Source: Alistipes sp. CAG:831 | GTDB taxonomy: Bacteria > Bacteroidota > Bacteroidia > Bacteroidales > UBA932 | Direction of reading: 5' to 3' | NCBI GenBank assembly: GCA_000432775.1 | Contig: HF990417.1 | Coordinates: 120,484 to 146,519 of the forward strand | Length of the DNA: 26,036 nt | Made by a program: the position numbers and the translations under genes | Notes under the pieces: model-generated | What the model saw: only the letters and a program-made list of their open reading frames with translations | Told to the model about the DNA's origin: nothing | The model's database searches: none | Shown here: positions 7,531-14,584 of the stretch, in pieces | How the letters are laid out: each line of letters opens with the position of its first letter | Numbering within the stretch: the stretch's first letter is position 1

Positions 7531-8171
7531 AGCATCTCTCACGAGGTAAGAAAACGACCTTCATCGTCATTCTTGCAGTAGTGCTGCTGGTATTCGATCA
7601 GGTCACCAAGATTCTGGTCAAGACCGGGATGCACATAGGAGAATCGATACCGGTCTTTGGAAAGTGGTTCCAGATACTCTTTATAGAGAATGAGGGAATG
7701 GCATTCGGCATGGCGTTCGGCGGGGATGTCGGGAAAATCATCCTGACATCCCTGCGGATCGTCCTCTCGGTCCTGCTGCTCATCTACATACGTCATCTGC
7801 TGCTTCGCAAGGACGCTCCGCTCGGGGTGCTGCTCGGGCTGACGGCCATCATGGTGGGAGCCATAGGCAATGTGGTGGACTGCATGTTCTACGGCCTGAT
7901 TTTCGAGCCTTCCACTTATTCGCATGTAGCCGCTTTCGTGCCTTTCGGAGAGGGATATGCGCCTTTCGGTCTGGGCAAGGTGGTGGATATGCTTTATTTC
8001 CCGATTATCGACACTACGTGGCCGGACTGGGTGCCGGGGAAGGGCGGGGATTCCCTGATATTTTTCCGTCCTATCTTCAACGTGGCTGATTCCTGTATCA
8101 CTGTCGGAGCGCTGTATCTGCTGATTTTCAAGTGGAGGTATTTCCAGGTGCACGAGTTTGCAGGGAAATAG
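7527..8171 (+). CDS. lspA: lipoprotein signal peptidase II
   Basis: This 214-residue inner-membrane aspartic protease cleaves signal peptides from diacylated prolipoproteins. The first membrane segment contains the conserved Asp-Gln (VFDQVTK, residues 22-28). The catalytic aspartates are Asp118 in GNVVD and Asp188 in FNVADS; FIENEGMAFG is the conserved loop. It is about 50 residues longer than the enterobacterial enzyme because of an insertion between the two catalytic motifs (about residues 125-180), as in other Bacteroidetes. The start is a GTG whose last bases overlap the TGA of the DksA-like gene (GTGA). It would process the three lipoproteins at 21828-25040, among many others. Confidence 0.95.
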   Translation: MKHLSRGKKTTFIVILAVVLLVFDQVTKILVKTGMHIGESIPVFGKWFQILFIENEGMAFGMAFGGDVGKIILTSLRIVLSVLLLIYIRHLLLRKDAPLGVLLGLTAIMVGAIGNVVDCMFYGLIFEPSTYSHVAAFVPFGEGYAPFGLGKVVDMLYFPIIDTTWPDWVPGKGGDSLIFFRPIFNVADSCITVGALYLLIFKWRYFQVHEFAGK

Positions 8172-8172
8172 G

Positions 8173-9540
8173 ATGTCGGTGTTTTATGTAATAGTCTCAC
8201 TGCTGGTCATTTTGCCGGACCTGTATATCCGGCTGGTGTGTCTGCGGGGAGTTGACTTAGGCTGGTGGGCCTTGCCGTTCTGGGCTCCGCTGGCTTTTTT
8301 TATAGTGCTGCTGGTAACATATTTCGCTGGCGGGGCACAGCCTTTCGTGTTCAAGGGGATGGTTGCCGCCCTGCTGTGTTTCACCGTGCCGAAGCTGATT
8401 TTCTGCATATTTTCCCTGCTTGGACGGGGTGCCGGGCTGATAGCCTGGAGTTCCGGCAGTTCCGATGTGCTGCGTGGCGGTCTGCATACGGGCTTCGATG
8501 TAGCCGGAATCGTAGTAGCAGGCTGCTTTCTGCTGTCGGCCGTCTATGGCCTGGTGTATGGACCCAAGCGGCTGGTTGTAAGGGAAGAAACCTTGGCCTT
8601 CAAGGATCTGCCGGCCTCCTTCGACGGCTATCGGATAGTGCATCTTTCGGACCTGCACGTCGGCGGATATGCTGCTTCCGGGATGATGGAGAAGCTGGTC
8701 TCTACGGTCAACGGCCTTGATGCCGACATGATAGCCTTTACCGGAGACCTGGTCAATTCCTCCCCTTCGGAACTCGATACTGCGGTGACGGCTGCCCTGT
8801 CGTCAATGCGGGCCCGGGACGGGGTGTTTTCCGTTGTGGGCAATCATGACTACTGCGAATATCACGACTACAGCACAGCGGACGGAGCTGCCCGTGCCTT
8901 TGCGGAAGTGGTGCGGCGCGAGCGGGAGATGGGTTGGAAGGTCCTTCTGGACTCCTCGGCCGTGATTGTCAGACCTGCCGTGAGGACAGGACAGGAGCAG
9001 GACATTGGCCGGAAAGAGGACAGCATATATGTCATAGGAGTGGAGCACTGCGGCAAACCTCCCTTCGGCAGCCGCGGCGACCTGCAGAAGGCCCTCGCCG
9101 GTGTTCCTCCCGTATTTTTCTTGCCGGATGCGGATTCCGCGCGTACGGCTTCTTCATCCCTGGGCCAGGACTCTTCATCCCTGGGCCTTGACTCACTGTC
9201 CATGCGTGCCGCGTCCCCCTTCAAGATTCTGCTGAGCCACGACCCCAGCCACTGGCGGATGGAGGTCCTGCCCCAATCCGACATCCAGCTTACCCTTTCG
9301 GGGCATACCCACGCCATGCAGTTCCGCATCGGCCGTTTCTCTCCCTCCCGCTGGATGTACCGCGAGTGGTACGGCATTTACCGTAAATCATCTGCGGGCA
9401 CCTCAACAGATGCCGCTGCAGGTGTGTCCGACCCGGATGCCCGCATCCTCAATGTCTCGGCCGGTTTCGGAGGCTCCTTCCCCTTCCGCCTCGGCGCCTG
9501 GCCGGAGATAGTCGTCATTACCCTCCGCTGTTCCGACTGA
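8173..9540 (+). CDS. membrane-anchored calcineurin-like metallophosphoesterase
   Basis: This 455-residue protein has an N-terminal membrane region (hydrophobic segments in about residues 5-125) and a C-terminal metallophosphoesterase domain. The metal-binding motifs appear in order: HLSDLHVGG, AFTGDLVN, VGNHDYC, LLSHDPSHW and LSGHTHAMQ. The substrate is unknown; relatives include YkuE/YaeI-type enzymes acting on lipid or nucleotide phosphates. The start is the ATG at 8173, one base after the lspA stop; a TTG at 8158 inside lspA is less likely. About 35 residues between DLQKALAGVPP and the SHDPSHW motif are an unusual Ser/Ala/Asp-rich insertion encoded partly by a 21 bp tandem duplication (9151-9192). 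Confidence 0.9.
   Translation: MSVFYVIVSLLVILPDLYIRLVCLRGVDLGWWALPFWAPLAFFIVLLVTYFAGGAQPFVFKGMVAALLCFTVPKLIFCIFSLLGRGAGLIAWSSGSSDVLRGGLHTGFDVAGIVVAGCFLLSAVYGLVYGPKRLVVREETLAFKDLPASFDGYRIVHLSDLHVGGYAASGMMEKLVSTVNGLDADMIAFTGDLVNSSPSELDTAVTAALSSMRARDGVFSVVGNHDYCEYHDYSTADGAARAFAEVVRREREMGWKVLLDSSAVIVRPAVRTGQEQDIGRKEDSIYVIGVEHCGKPPFGSRGDLQKALAGVPPVFFLPDADSARTASSSLGQDSSSLGLDSLSMRAASPFKILLSHDPSHWRMEVLPQSDIQLTLSGHTHAMQFRIGRFSPSRWMYREWYGIYRKSSAGTSTDAAAGVSDPDARILNVSAGFGGSFPFRLGAWPEIVVITLRCSD
9151..9192 (+). repeat. 21-bp tandem duplication inside the metallophosphoesterase gene
   Basis: Two adjacent 21 bp units, 9151-9171 and 9172-9192, share their first 16 bases (TCTTCATCCCTGGGCC) and differ at two positions near the end. 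They encode SSSLGQD and SSSLGLD in frame, in a surface-loop insertion between conserved metal-binding motifs. Confidence 0.85.
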
Positions 9541-9581
9541 CCCGGCAGCTGCGGTGAATTTGCATACAACGATATAGTACA

Positions 9582-10097
9582 ATGACAAACAGACAGTTGA
9601 TATTGGAAGACATAGATAAAGTGGAGAACCTAACTTTCGTTCCCCTGGAAAAGGATTATCTGAAGGTTCAATTCGTCAGTACGGTGTTGGCCTGGCTGGG
9701 CCTGATGCTGCTGCCGCTCTTCCTGCTTTTCTGGGAGGAGCCAGGTGTCCGTAATATAGTCCTGATCTCTGTTGAGGCTATTCTTGCCGCAGCGGCTGCC
9801 GTCAACCTGCTGATTCTGCCCAAGGCATTTGCCCACAAGGGATTTGCTGTCCGCGAGCATGATATAACCTACCGTTCCGGGATTGTATTTCCATCCGTCA
9901 CCACCGTCCCTTTCTGCAAGATCCAGCAGGTGAGCCTCCGGCAGAATCCTGTCTCACGTCTCTTCGGGCTGTATGCCGTGGATATTGTCAACGGAGCCCA
10001 GATGCAGGCGGAGACCGTCATCCCCGGACTGACTCGGGAGAAGGCGGAGGAGATGAAGTCACTTCTAATCGAGAGTGCGAATAATGAAGGCAGGTGA
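9582..10097 (+). CDS. bacterial PH-domain membrane protein, YdbS-like
   Basis: This 171-residue protein has two transmembrane helices (about residues 32-50 and 58-79) and one bacterial PH domain (DUF304 type) in the C-terminal half. That domain starts near FAVREHDITYRSGIVFPSVTTVPF and includes the typical IQQVSLRQNPVSRLFGLYAVDIVNG. YdbS-type proteins occur paired with larger YdbT-type proteins, as here. The pair in Bacillus has been linked to resistance against a bacteriocin, but no function can be proven from this sequence. It starts 41 nt after the metallophosphoesterase gene and overlaps the next gene by 14 nt. Confidence 0.82.
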   Translation: MTNRQLILEDIDKVENLTFVPLEKDYLKVQFVSTVLAWLGLMLLPLFLLFWEEPGVRNIVLISVEAILAAAAAVNLLILPKAFAHKGFAVREHDITYRSGIVFPSVTTVPFCKIQQVSLRQNPVSRLFGLYAVDIVNGAQMQAETVIPGLTREKAEEMKSLLIESANNEGR

Positions 10098-11712
10098 CTT
10101 TTCCGAGCCCCGGCGGATGAGCGGAAGTGCCTATGTGGTGCTTCTGGCCAAGGTTTTGCGGCAGTATGCGAGTCTGTTTTTCATACTCGTGTTTCTAAAG
10201 ATTTTCGACTCGGACAGCCCGTTTTCATTCGTGGAGAGGGTCATGAGGGTATCCGTCATAGCCGCCGGGTATCTGGTGGTGGCGGCTGTCTCGGCTTTTG
10301 TCAGCTACTATTTCAGAAAATACTACATAAAGGACGGCAAGCTGGTCTTCATGCACGGGCTGCTGAATAAGGAGACGACCAGCATACCGCTGGACAGGGT
10401 GCAGTCGCTGCGCACCAAGCGGGGCTTCGTTTACCGCCTTCTGGAGCTGCGCGGAGTCCTGTTCGATACGCTTGCCTCCAAGACGGCGGAAATAGAGCTG
10501 ATTCTGGAAGAGGACGACTGGAAAGCGCTCCTGAGCCGGGTGGAGATGCAGGAGAGGGTGGCGAAGGAGGTTGCGAAGGAGGGAATGTCCGGGGTGGATG
10601 CGGATGAGACTGGGGATGCAGGGGCTGACGGGGCTGCCGGAACTGCCGGGGCTGCTGAAGTTGCCGGGGTTGCTGGGACCGCCGGAACTGCCGCCCGAAT
10701 AATGAAGAGGGATGGAGAAGATGTCGTGGCGGGACAGGCCGTGAGGATGAGTTTCAGCAACCTGAACCTGATAAAGGGGGCGTTCTGCCAGAACCACCTT
10801 CAGGGGATGGCCGTGCTGTTTGCGGCACTGGCTGCCGTGTACAATACCGTAACTTCAGTGGATGATCGTGCTGTGGACCATGTGATAGACTATGTGGGCA
10901 CGTATGCCGGGTCGCTGTCGTTCCCGCCGTCCGCCTATCTGGCTGTTGCTGTCGTGCTGTACCTGGTCATAATGCTGATGTGGATAGGCAAGGTCTTTCT
11001 GCGCTATTCCAATATGGAGGTGAGGATGGCCTGCGGTCAGCTGACATTCGAGAGCGGACTCATTGCCCGCAATAGCAGCCGTTTCCAGCATGACAAGGTC
11101 TGTACGGTCTATGTGAAACGGAACTTCCTGGAGAAACGGCTGCGCGGCAGTACCATAATGCTGAGGCAGGCGCTCAATGCCACTGATGAGAAAAGGGGAG
11201 CGGATGTGCGGATCTACGGTTCGGATTCGGAGGCAGCCTTTCTGAAATGGTGGCTGGGAAAGGATTATGCGGACTCTCCGGAAGTCGTTTCTGCCAGTTC
11301 CGGCTATGGGCTGATGAGCCATGTCGTGTGGCTGGACCTGCTGCTTTCCCTTGTGGCCGCAGTAGTGCTGATATGTTTCGGCCTGTATGCATGGCTTGCA
11401 GTACCGGCGGCATGGCTGCTGATATCGCTGGTCAAGGGCCTCTGCGCTGTCCGCCGGAGCAGTATCGTCTTGAAAGAAGGCTATGTCGTAATCAATAACG
11501 GCAAGTTCGCGGACATCCGCAACTACATCAAGTACAGCAATATCGAAGTCGTCCGTCTGGTCTCCACTCCCTTTACGCGGTATTCCCGCCGGGTCCGGCT
11601 TTCGGTCTCCACCAACGGAACGTCCTTCTCCGTGCGGAGCCTTAAGGAACAGGATGCCCGGGAGATTTACGAGATGCTGCTCGGCAGATGCGTCGGTGAG
11701 AGTGTAGGGTAA
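10084..11712 (+). CDS. multi-PH-domain membrane protein, YdbT-like
   Basis: This protein of about 542 residues has repeated bacterial PH (DUF304) domains separated by paired membrane helices, the YdbT arrangement. The first PH domain includes KYYIKDGKLVFMHGLLNKETTSIPLDRVQS; the second follows the helices near 10900-11000 and includes FESGLIARNSSRFQHDKV; the third contains VVINNGKFADIRNYIKYSNIEVVRL. The ATG at 10084 was chosen; a GTG at 10075 is possible. Both overlap the end of the YdbS-like gene. Between the first and second domains (about residues 167-206) is a Gly-Ala-rich low-complexity stretch encoded by imperfect DNA repeats (10605-10700), not expected for the family. Probably one operon with the YdbS-like gene. 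Confidence 0.82.
   Translation: MKAGDFSEPRRMSGSAYVVLLAKVLRQYASLFFILVFLKIFDSDSPFSFVERVMRVSVIAAGYLVVAAVSAFVSYYFRKYYIKDGKLVFMHGLLNKETTSIPLDRVQSLRTKRGFVYRLLELRGVLFDTLASKTAEIELILEEDDWKALLSRVEMQERVAKEVAKEGMSGVDADETGDAGADGAAGTAGAAEVAGVAGTAGTAARIMKRDGEDVVAGQAVRMSFSNLNLIKGAFCQNHLQGMAVLFAALAAVYNTVTSVDDRAVDHVIDYVGTYAGSLSFPPSAYLAVAVVLYLVIMLMWIGKVFLRYSNMEVRMACGQLTFESGLIARNSSRFQHDKVCTVYVKRNFLEKRLRGSTIMLRQALNATDEKRGADVRIYGSDSEAAFLKWWLGKDYADSPEVVSASSGYGLMSHVVWLDLLLSLVAAVVLICFGLYAWLAVPAAWLLISLVKGLCAVRRSSIVLKEGYVVINNGKFADIRNYIKYSNIEVVRLVSTPFTRYSRRVRLSVSTNGTSFSVRSLKEQDAREIYEMLLGRCVGESVG
10605..10700 (+). repeat. GC-rich imperfect repeats encoding a Gly-Ala linker
   Basis: Variants of GGGGCTGCCGGAACTGCC recur at intervals of about 24-27 bp, encoding GADGAAGTAGAAEVAGVAGT and continuing. 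The stretch lies within the YdbT-like gene and keeps the reading frame. Confidence 0.75.
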
Positions 11713-11774
11713 CGGTGCTGTTTGCTGGCGGGCTTGGGAGGTGTAGTTTCGTGCGGGCTTCCCGGCAGCGGGCC

Positions 11775-11839
11775 GAGAATTGCAGGGTGGTTTGTAATGC
11801 CTTCATTTTGAGTGGCTTGGAAAATCGTGTGCAATTTTT
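11775..11839 (+). repeat. dispersed ~65-bp repeat, copy 1 (complete)
   Basis: The element begins GAGAATTGCA and ends TGCAATTTTT, so its ends are inverted repeats around ATTGCA. The interior contains TTTGTAATGCCTTCATTTTG and AGTGGCTTGGAAAA. Related copies occur at 11858, 12287, 18873 and 18951. Confidence 0.6.
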
Positions 11840-11857
11840 ACGTTCTCGCAAGGTGTC

Positions 11858-11904
11858 GAGAATTGCAGTGCTGTTTGTAATACGTTCATTTTTAGTGAAA
11901 TGAC
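11858..11904 (+). repeat. dispersed repeat, copy 2 (left half)
   Basis: GAGAATTGCAGTGCTGTTTG is followed by TAATACGTTCATTTTTAGTG, closely matching the left part of copy 1. The right inverted end is missing. Confidence 0.55.
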
Positions 11905-11972
11905 TATCTGTACCCCCCCCTAGGTCGCAAGAAACCTCTCCTAAACCCACTTTCGCCGTAAATCTTTTCTGC

Positions 11973-12027
11973 ACTCCTTCAGAAGGAGTCGCGTTTTCCC
12001 GCATTTCCCTACTCCTTCTGAAGGAGT
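11973..12027. repeat. twin 17-bp palindromes
   Basis: ACTCCTTC-A-GAAGGAGT (11973-11989) and ACTCCTTC-T-GAAGGAGT (12011-12027) have perfect 8 bp arms around a single base and lie 38 bp apart start to start. They could be a paired operator-like binding site or consecutive hairpins. Confidence 0.75.
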
Positions 12028-12067
12028 AAGGGATGCTCAGCCTCGCTATAATCCGGAAAGCCACTTT

Positions 12068-12179
12068 AACGAATTTACTTCGGGGTGCACAGGAAAGTTT
12101 TACTCTCCTGTGCACCCCGAAGTAAATTCGTTGAAAACAGGGTTCAATATTCTGCTCATCAATTGCCCAAAATCAGGTG
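12068..12179. repeat. inverted-repeat element, copy A (27-bp perfect arms)
   Basis: Arms 12068-12094 and 12106-12132 are perfect reverse complements of 27 bp around an 11 nt loop. The outer part of each arm reads AACGAATTTACTTCGGGGTG on its 5' strand. About 47 bp to the right (starting GAAAACAGGG, ending AAATCAGG) also matches copy B, so the element extends beyond the hairpin. In RNA it would be a very stable stem. Confidence 0.85.
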
Positions 12180-12286
12180 TTTTTCATTATGCGACAGCTC
12201 TTTGATTGTCATACACTTCCTGTAATTGCAACAATATACGTGAAGTGGAGAATATGGTCATTTCTTGTGCCAAGAGTTTGCGGATA

Positions 12287-12330
12287 GACATTTTGAGTGG
12301 CTTGAAAATAAGCGTGCAATTTTCATTTTT
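12287..12330 (+). repeat. dispersed repeat, copy 3 (right half)
   Basis: ACATTTTGAGTGGCTTGAAA followed by ATAAGCGTGCAATTTT matches the right part of copy 1, including the terminal TGCAATTTT. The left end is not recognisable. Confidence 0.5.
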
Positions 12331-12993
12331 AACCGGTATGAAAGTACAACCCCATGCAACAACACCTTTATTAACAATACTTTCGCAAGGCAGCATGTGC
12401 CAACGAGTCATGACTGTCCAAGCAAACCGCTGACTGACCGTCGGCTGACTGCGCCATTTTTGTTTTCCGGATTCGGCAACCATTACTGCGACAACAGTAC
12501 GGCATCTACGTAATTTGCCCTCGACCACTGCTTTAAATCACGCGGACCGGCCACGCAGACTCCCTGCTTTATACTCTGATCCTCTGTCCGAAAGGAGGTG
12601 CGGAACAGATGCTCTTCTGATTTGTGCACCTGGCTCTGCACTGGCCGCACGCCCCTTTTGCTAACCATATAACAATCAATAAATTACCAAACAACCGTGT
12701 GCTTTCGTCCATTTTGAAACCGGTATGAAAGCACATAGTAAAGTTGTATCTATTTAATTGCAAGATATCTGCGTGCCGACGATTCAAGACCACTGGGCAG
12801 ACCATTGACTGGCCGCCAGCTGAAGCGGCTGGCTGATACGCTGAACCAGCCAGAGAGCCAATAAACTGACTGAACTGGCCTGCCAGGTCAACCCGACCCG
12901 ACAGACCGGCATGAGTTCCAGGCCCACCGCATTAGCATCGGCGACTGCCAGCAGCACGAACTCGTCACCGCCTGGCACGAAACCGCACAAAAT

Positions 12994-13300
12994 GCGGGAA
13001 AACGGTTCACCTTTGCAACTGGGCAATACCGGGAACGCCGCCACAGGCCCTGTGGCAATGATCAGGAACGCACGCTGCTGCAAAGGTGCACCATAAAGGC
13101 GGGAAAACTGTTAAGGCGGGAAAACTGTTCACCTTTGCAATTGGGCAATGCCGGAAACGCCGCCACAGGCGCTGTAGCAATGGTCGAGACAGCACGCCGC
13201 CGCAAAGGTGTACCCCAAAGGCGGGAAAACGGTTCACCTTTGCAATTGGGCATTGCCGGGAACGCCGCCACAGACGCTGCAGCAGTGGTACTGACCGCGT
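12994..13300 (+). repeat. ~105-bp tandem repeat array, about 2.7 units
   Basis: Units begin with GCGGGAAAAC at 12994, 13099, 13116 and 13221. The 13099 start belongs to a 17 bp local duplication (AAGGCGGGAAAACTGTT), so full units are 12994-13098, 13116-13220 and a partial one from 13221. Each complete unit carries inverted CACCTTTGCA and TGCAAAGGTG-like boxes about 70 bp apart. The array ends about 45 bp before the CPBP promoter. Confidence 0.85.
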
Positions 13301-13344
13301 GTCTCTTGGATGTCAGCTAAGTGGTAGCATTCTGCAAAAACCAT

Positions 13345-13352
13345 TATCTTTG
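13345..13352 (+). promoter_or_regulatory. -7 promoter element of the CPBP protease gene
   Basis: TATCTTTG is a perfect Bacteroidetes -7 element, 24 nt upstream of the ATG at 13377. No clear TTTG lies at the usual -33 distance. It decides for the short gene start and against the long upstream frame through the tandem repeats. Confidence 0.5.
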
Positions 13353-13376
13353 CGGTCAAAGTTTCGATATGATATC

Positions 13377-14153
13377 ATGATTCAACTTATATCAAAGCCA
13401 GCAAGAATACTGTATTCCATTGTTGTAAGCGTGATAATCATTCTCTTCTGGAGAAATATTGGCATGGTAACAGCAATTACAGGTTTACCGGCCGCCTCTT
13501 TCCTCAATCAGTCGATGAGGGCATTGCTCCTTGTTATTGTGGCTTTTATTCTGCTGGCAGTTGTAATGAAGCCGAAGGAGATATTTTCTTTTCTCGGGCT
13601 GAACGGAAATATTCTCAAGGGATTCGGGATTGCTCTTATCTGTGTGCTGCCATTGTATCTTGTATTTCCCTTTTTCGGCAACTTCAATACGGAGTTGACT
13701 TTCCAGGTGTTTTATAACAAATGCATTCTTACAGGGTTTAAGGAAGAGTTGGTGTTCAGGGCTTTTATGTTCGGTCTGCTTTTCCGGTATGCAAAAACAG
13801 GTTTCTTCTGGGCAGTCATATTGCCTGCACTTTATTTCGCTTCCGTGCATCTTTATCAGGGACACGATGTCCTTTCGTCACTGGCCGCTTTCGGTGTGAC
13901 CTTTATCGGAGCGCTGTACTTCAGTTGGATGTACGTCGAGTGGAATTTCAACATATGGGTTCCTGTCGGGCTGCATATGCTGATGAACGGAGCATGGCAT
14001 GTTTTCACGATGGAAGGCACGGAAGTCGCAGCCGGAGGCTTGATTTCCAATATTGTCCGGGTTGTCAGCATTGCACTTGCCGTCGGCCTGACGGTCTATG
14101 TCCGAAGAAAGAATGGCGGGAAAGTCTTCGATTATCCCGTTTGGAAGTTCTGA
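13377..14153 (+). CDS. CPBP family intramembrane metalloprotease
   Basis: This 258-residue multi-pass membrane protein belongs to the CAAX protease/bacteriocin-processing (Abi) family. The three catalytic motifs are present: EELVFR (EExxxR, residues 123-128), FASVH (FxxxH, 154-158) and HMLMN (HxxxN, 200-204). Seven or so hydrophobic segments surround them. Family members act as prenyl-protein proteases, in bacteriocin self-immunity or in membrane-protein quality control; none can be assigned here. The start at 13377 follows a -7 element; an open frame extends upstream to 13086 but only translates the tandem repeats. The gene is less GC-rich than its neighbours and is the only gene in an island flanked by two copies of an inverted-repeat element, so it may have been acquired. 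Confidence 0.9.
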   Translation: MIQLISKPARILYSIVVSVIIILFWRNIGMVTAITGLPAASFLNQSMRALLLVIVAFILLAVVMKPKEIFSFLGLNGNILKGFGIALICVLPLYLVFPFFGNFNTELTFQVFYNKCILTGFKEELVFRAFMFGLLFRYAKTGFFWAVILPALYFASVHLYQGHDVLSSLAAFGVTFIGALYFSWMYVEWNFNIWVPVGLHMLMNGAWHVFTMEGTEVAAGGLISNIVRVVSIALAVGLTVYVRRKNGGKVFDYPVWKF

Positions 14154-14584
14154 TTTTCTTCATCTTCGGAAGACTCAGCCTGCCGGCGGCAGTACGTAAT
14201 TGACTGTACCGAACATACTACAGAAAGACAAGCAGCTGTCCTCAAGCCACGCTCAGAAGGCACTGTGTAGGGGCCAGGCTGAGTGCATTATTGAACGAAT
14301 TTACTTCGGGGTGCACTCCGTTTTTCAACTGTTTGAAAATCAGTACTTTGCAAATCTTGCTGCACATTTGATGTGTCTCAAAAGATGTCAGATGTGCAGC
14401 GCGTTATGTAACTATCTGATTTACATGGGGGTATTTCTCCACTGCGCACCCCGAAGTAAATTCGTTCAAAACAGGGAGCAGTATTCTGCCCGTCACTTGC
14501 CCGAAATCAGGAGGCTTCCTTGACTTTCTCAAGTATACTTTGGTTATCCGCAGAAATACCATTTCTTGTCTGTGGCAGTGGTGC
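14154..14584. other. 430-bp intergenic region holding element copy B
   Basis: This is non-coding sequence between two convergent genes. It is occupied mostly by the second inverted-repeat element (14291-14514). No bidirectional terminator with a T-run was recognised at either gene end. Confidence 0.6.
14291..14514. repeat. inverted-repeat element, copy B (26-bp arms, 127-bp interior)
   Basis: Arms 14291-14316 and 14444-14469 are reverse complements of 26 bp with one mismatch, and share 23 bp with the arms of copy A. The 45 bp to the right of the second arm match the right flank of copy A at roughly 80 % by eye. Unlike copy A, the interior is 127 bp and contains its own hairpin (GCTGCACAT and ATGTGCAGC, arms at 14359-14367 and 14392-14400 approximately). 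Confidence 0.82.

Larger units (their letters stand above)
11713..13344. other. 1.6-kb gene-free, repeat-rich intergenic region
   Basis: No convincing gene was found here on either strand; the open frames are short, overlap several repeats and have atypical composition. Composition and texture differ from the coding DNA on both sides. In order it holds two copies of a ~65 bp dispersed repeat, a run of eight C (11913-11920), twin 17 bp palindromes, a 27-bp-arm hairpin element, a third partial dispersed repeat, a 14-mer direct repeat (12331-12344 and 12718-12731) and a ~105 bp tandem array. The stretch 12345-12990 otherwise shows only short GACTGG-like repetitions. Confidence 0.75.

Noticed and set aside
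11913..11920. Run of eight C as a phase-variation tract
   Set aside because: It is not inside a gene, and no promoter spacing that it could change was recognised.
11715..12528. Several small open frames in the gene-free region on both strands
   Set aside because: They run through repeat copies, and similar peptide fragments on the minus strand (for example NCTxxxxPLKM) recur only because the DNA repeats recur.
12994..13300. CRISPR array
   Set aside because: Units are about 105 bp with no short conserved repeat alternating with unique spacers, and no cas genes are nearby.
13086..13376. N-terminal extension of the CPBP protease through the tandem repeats
   Set aside because: The frame is open, but the translated repeats give Arg/Cys/Lys-rich sequence unlike the family. 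A perfect -7 element and an ATG at 13377 lie directly before the first membrane segment.
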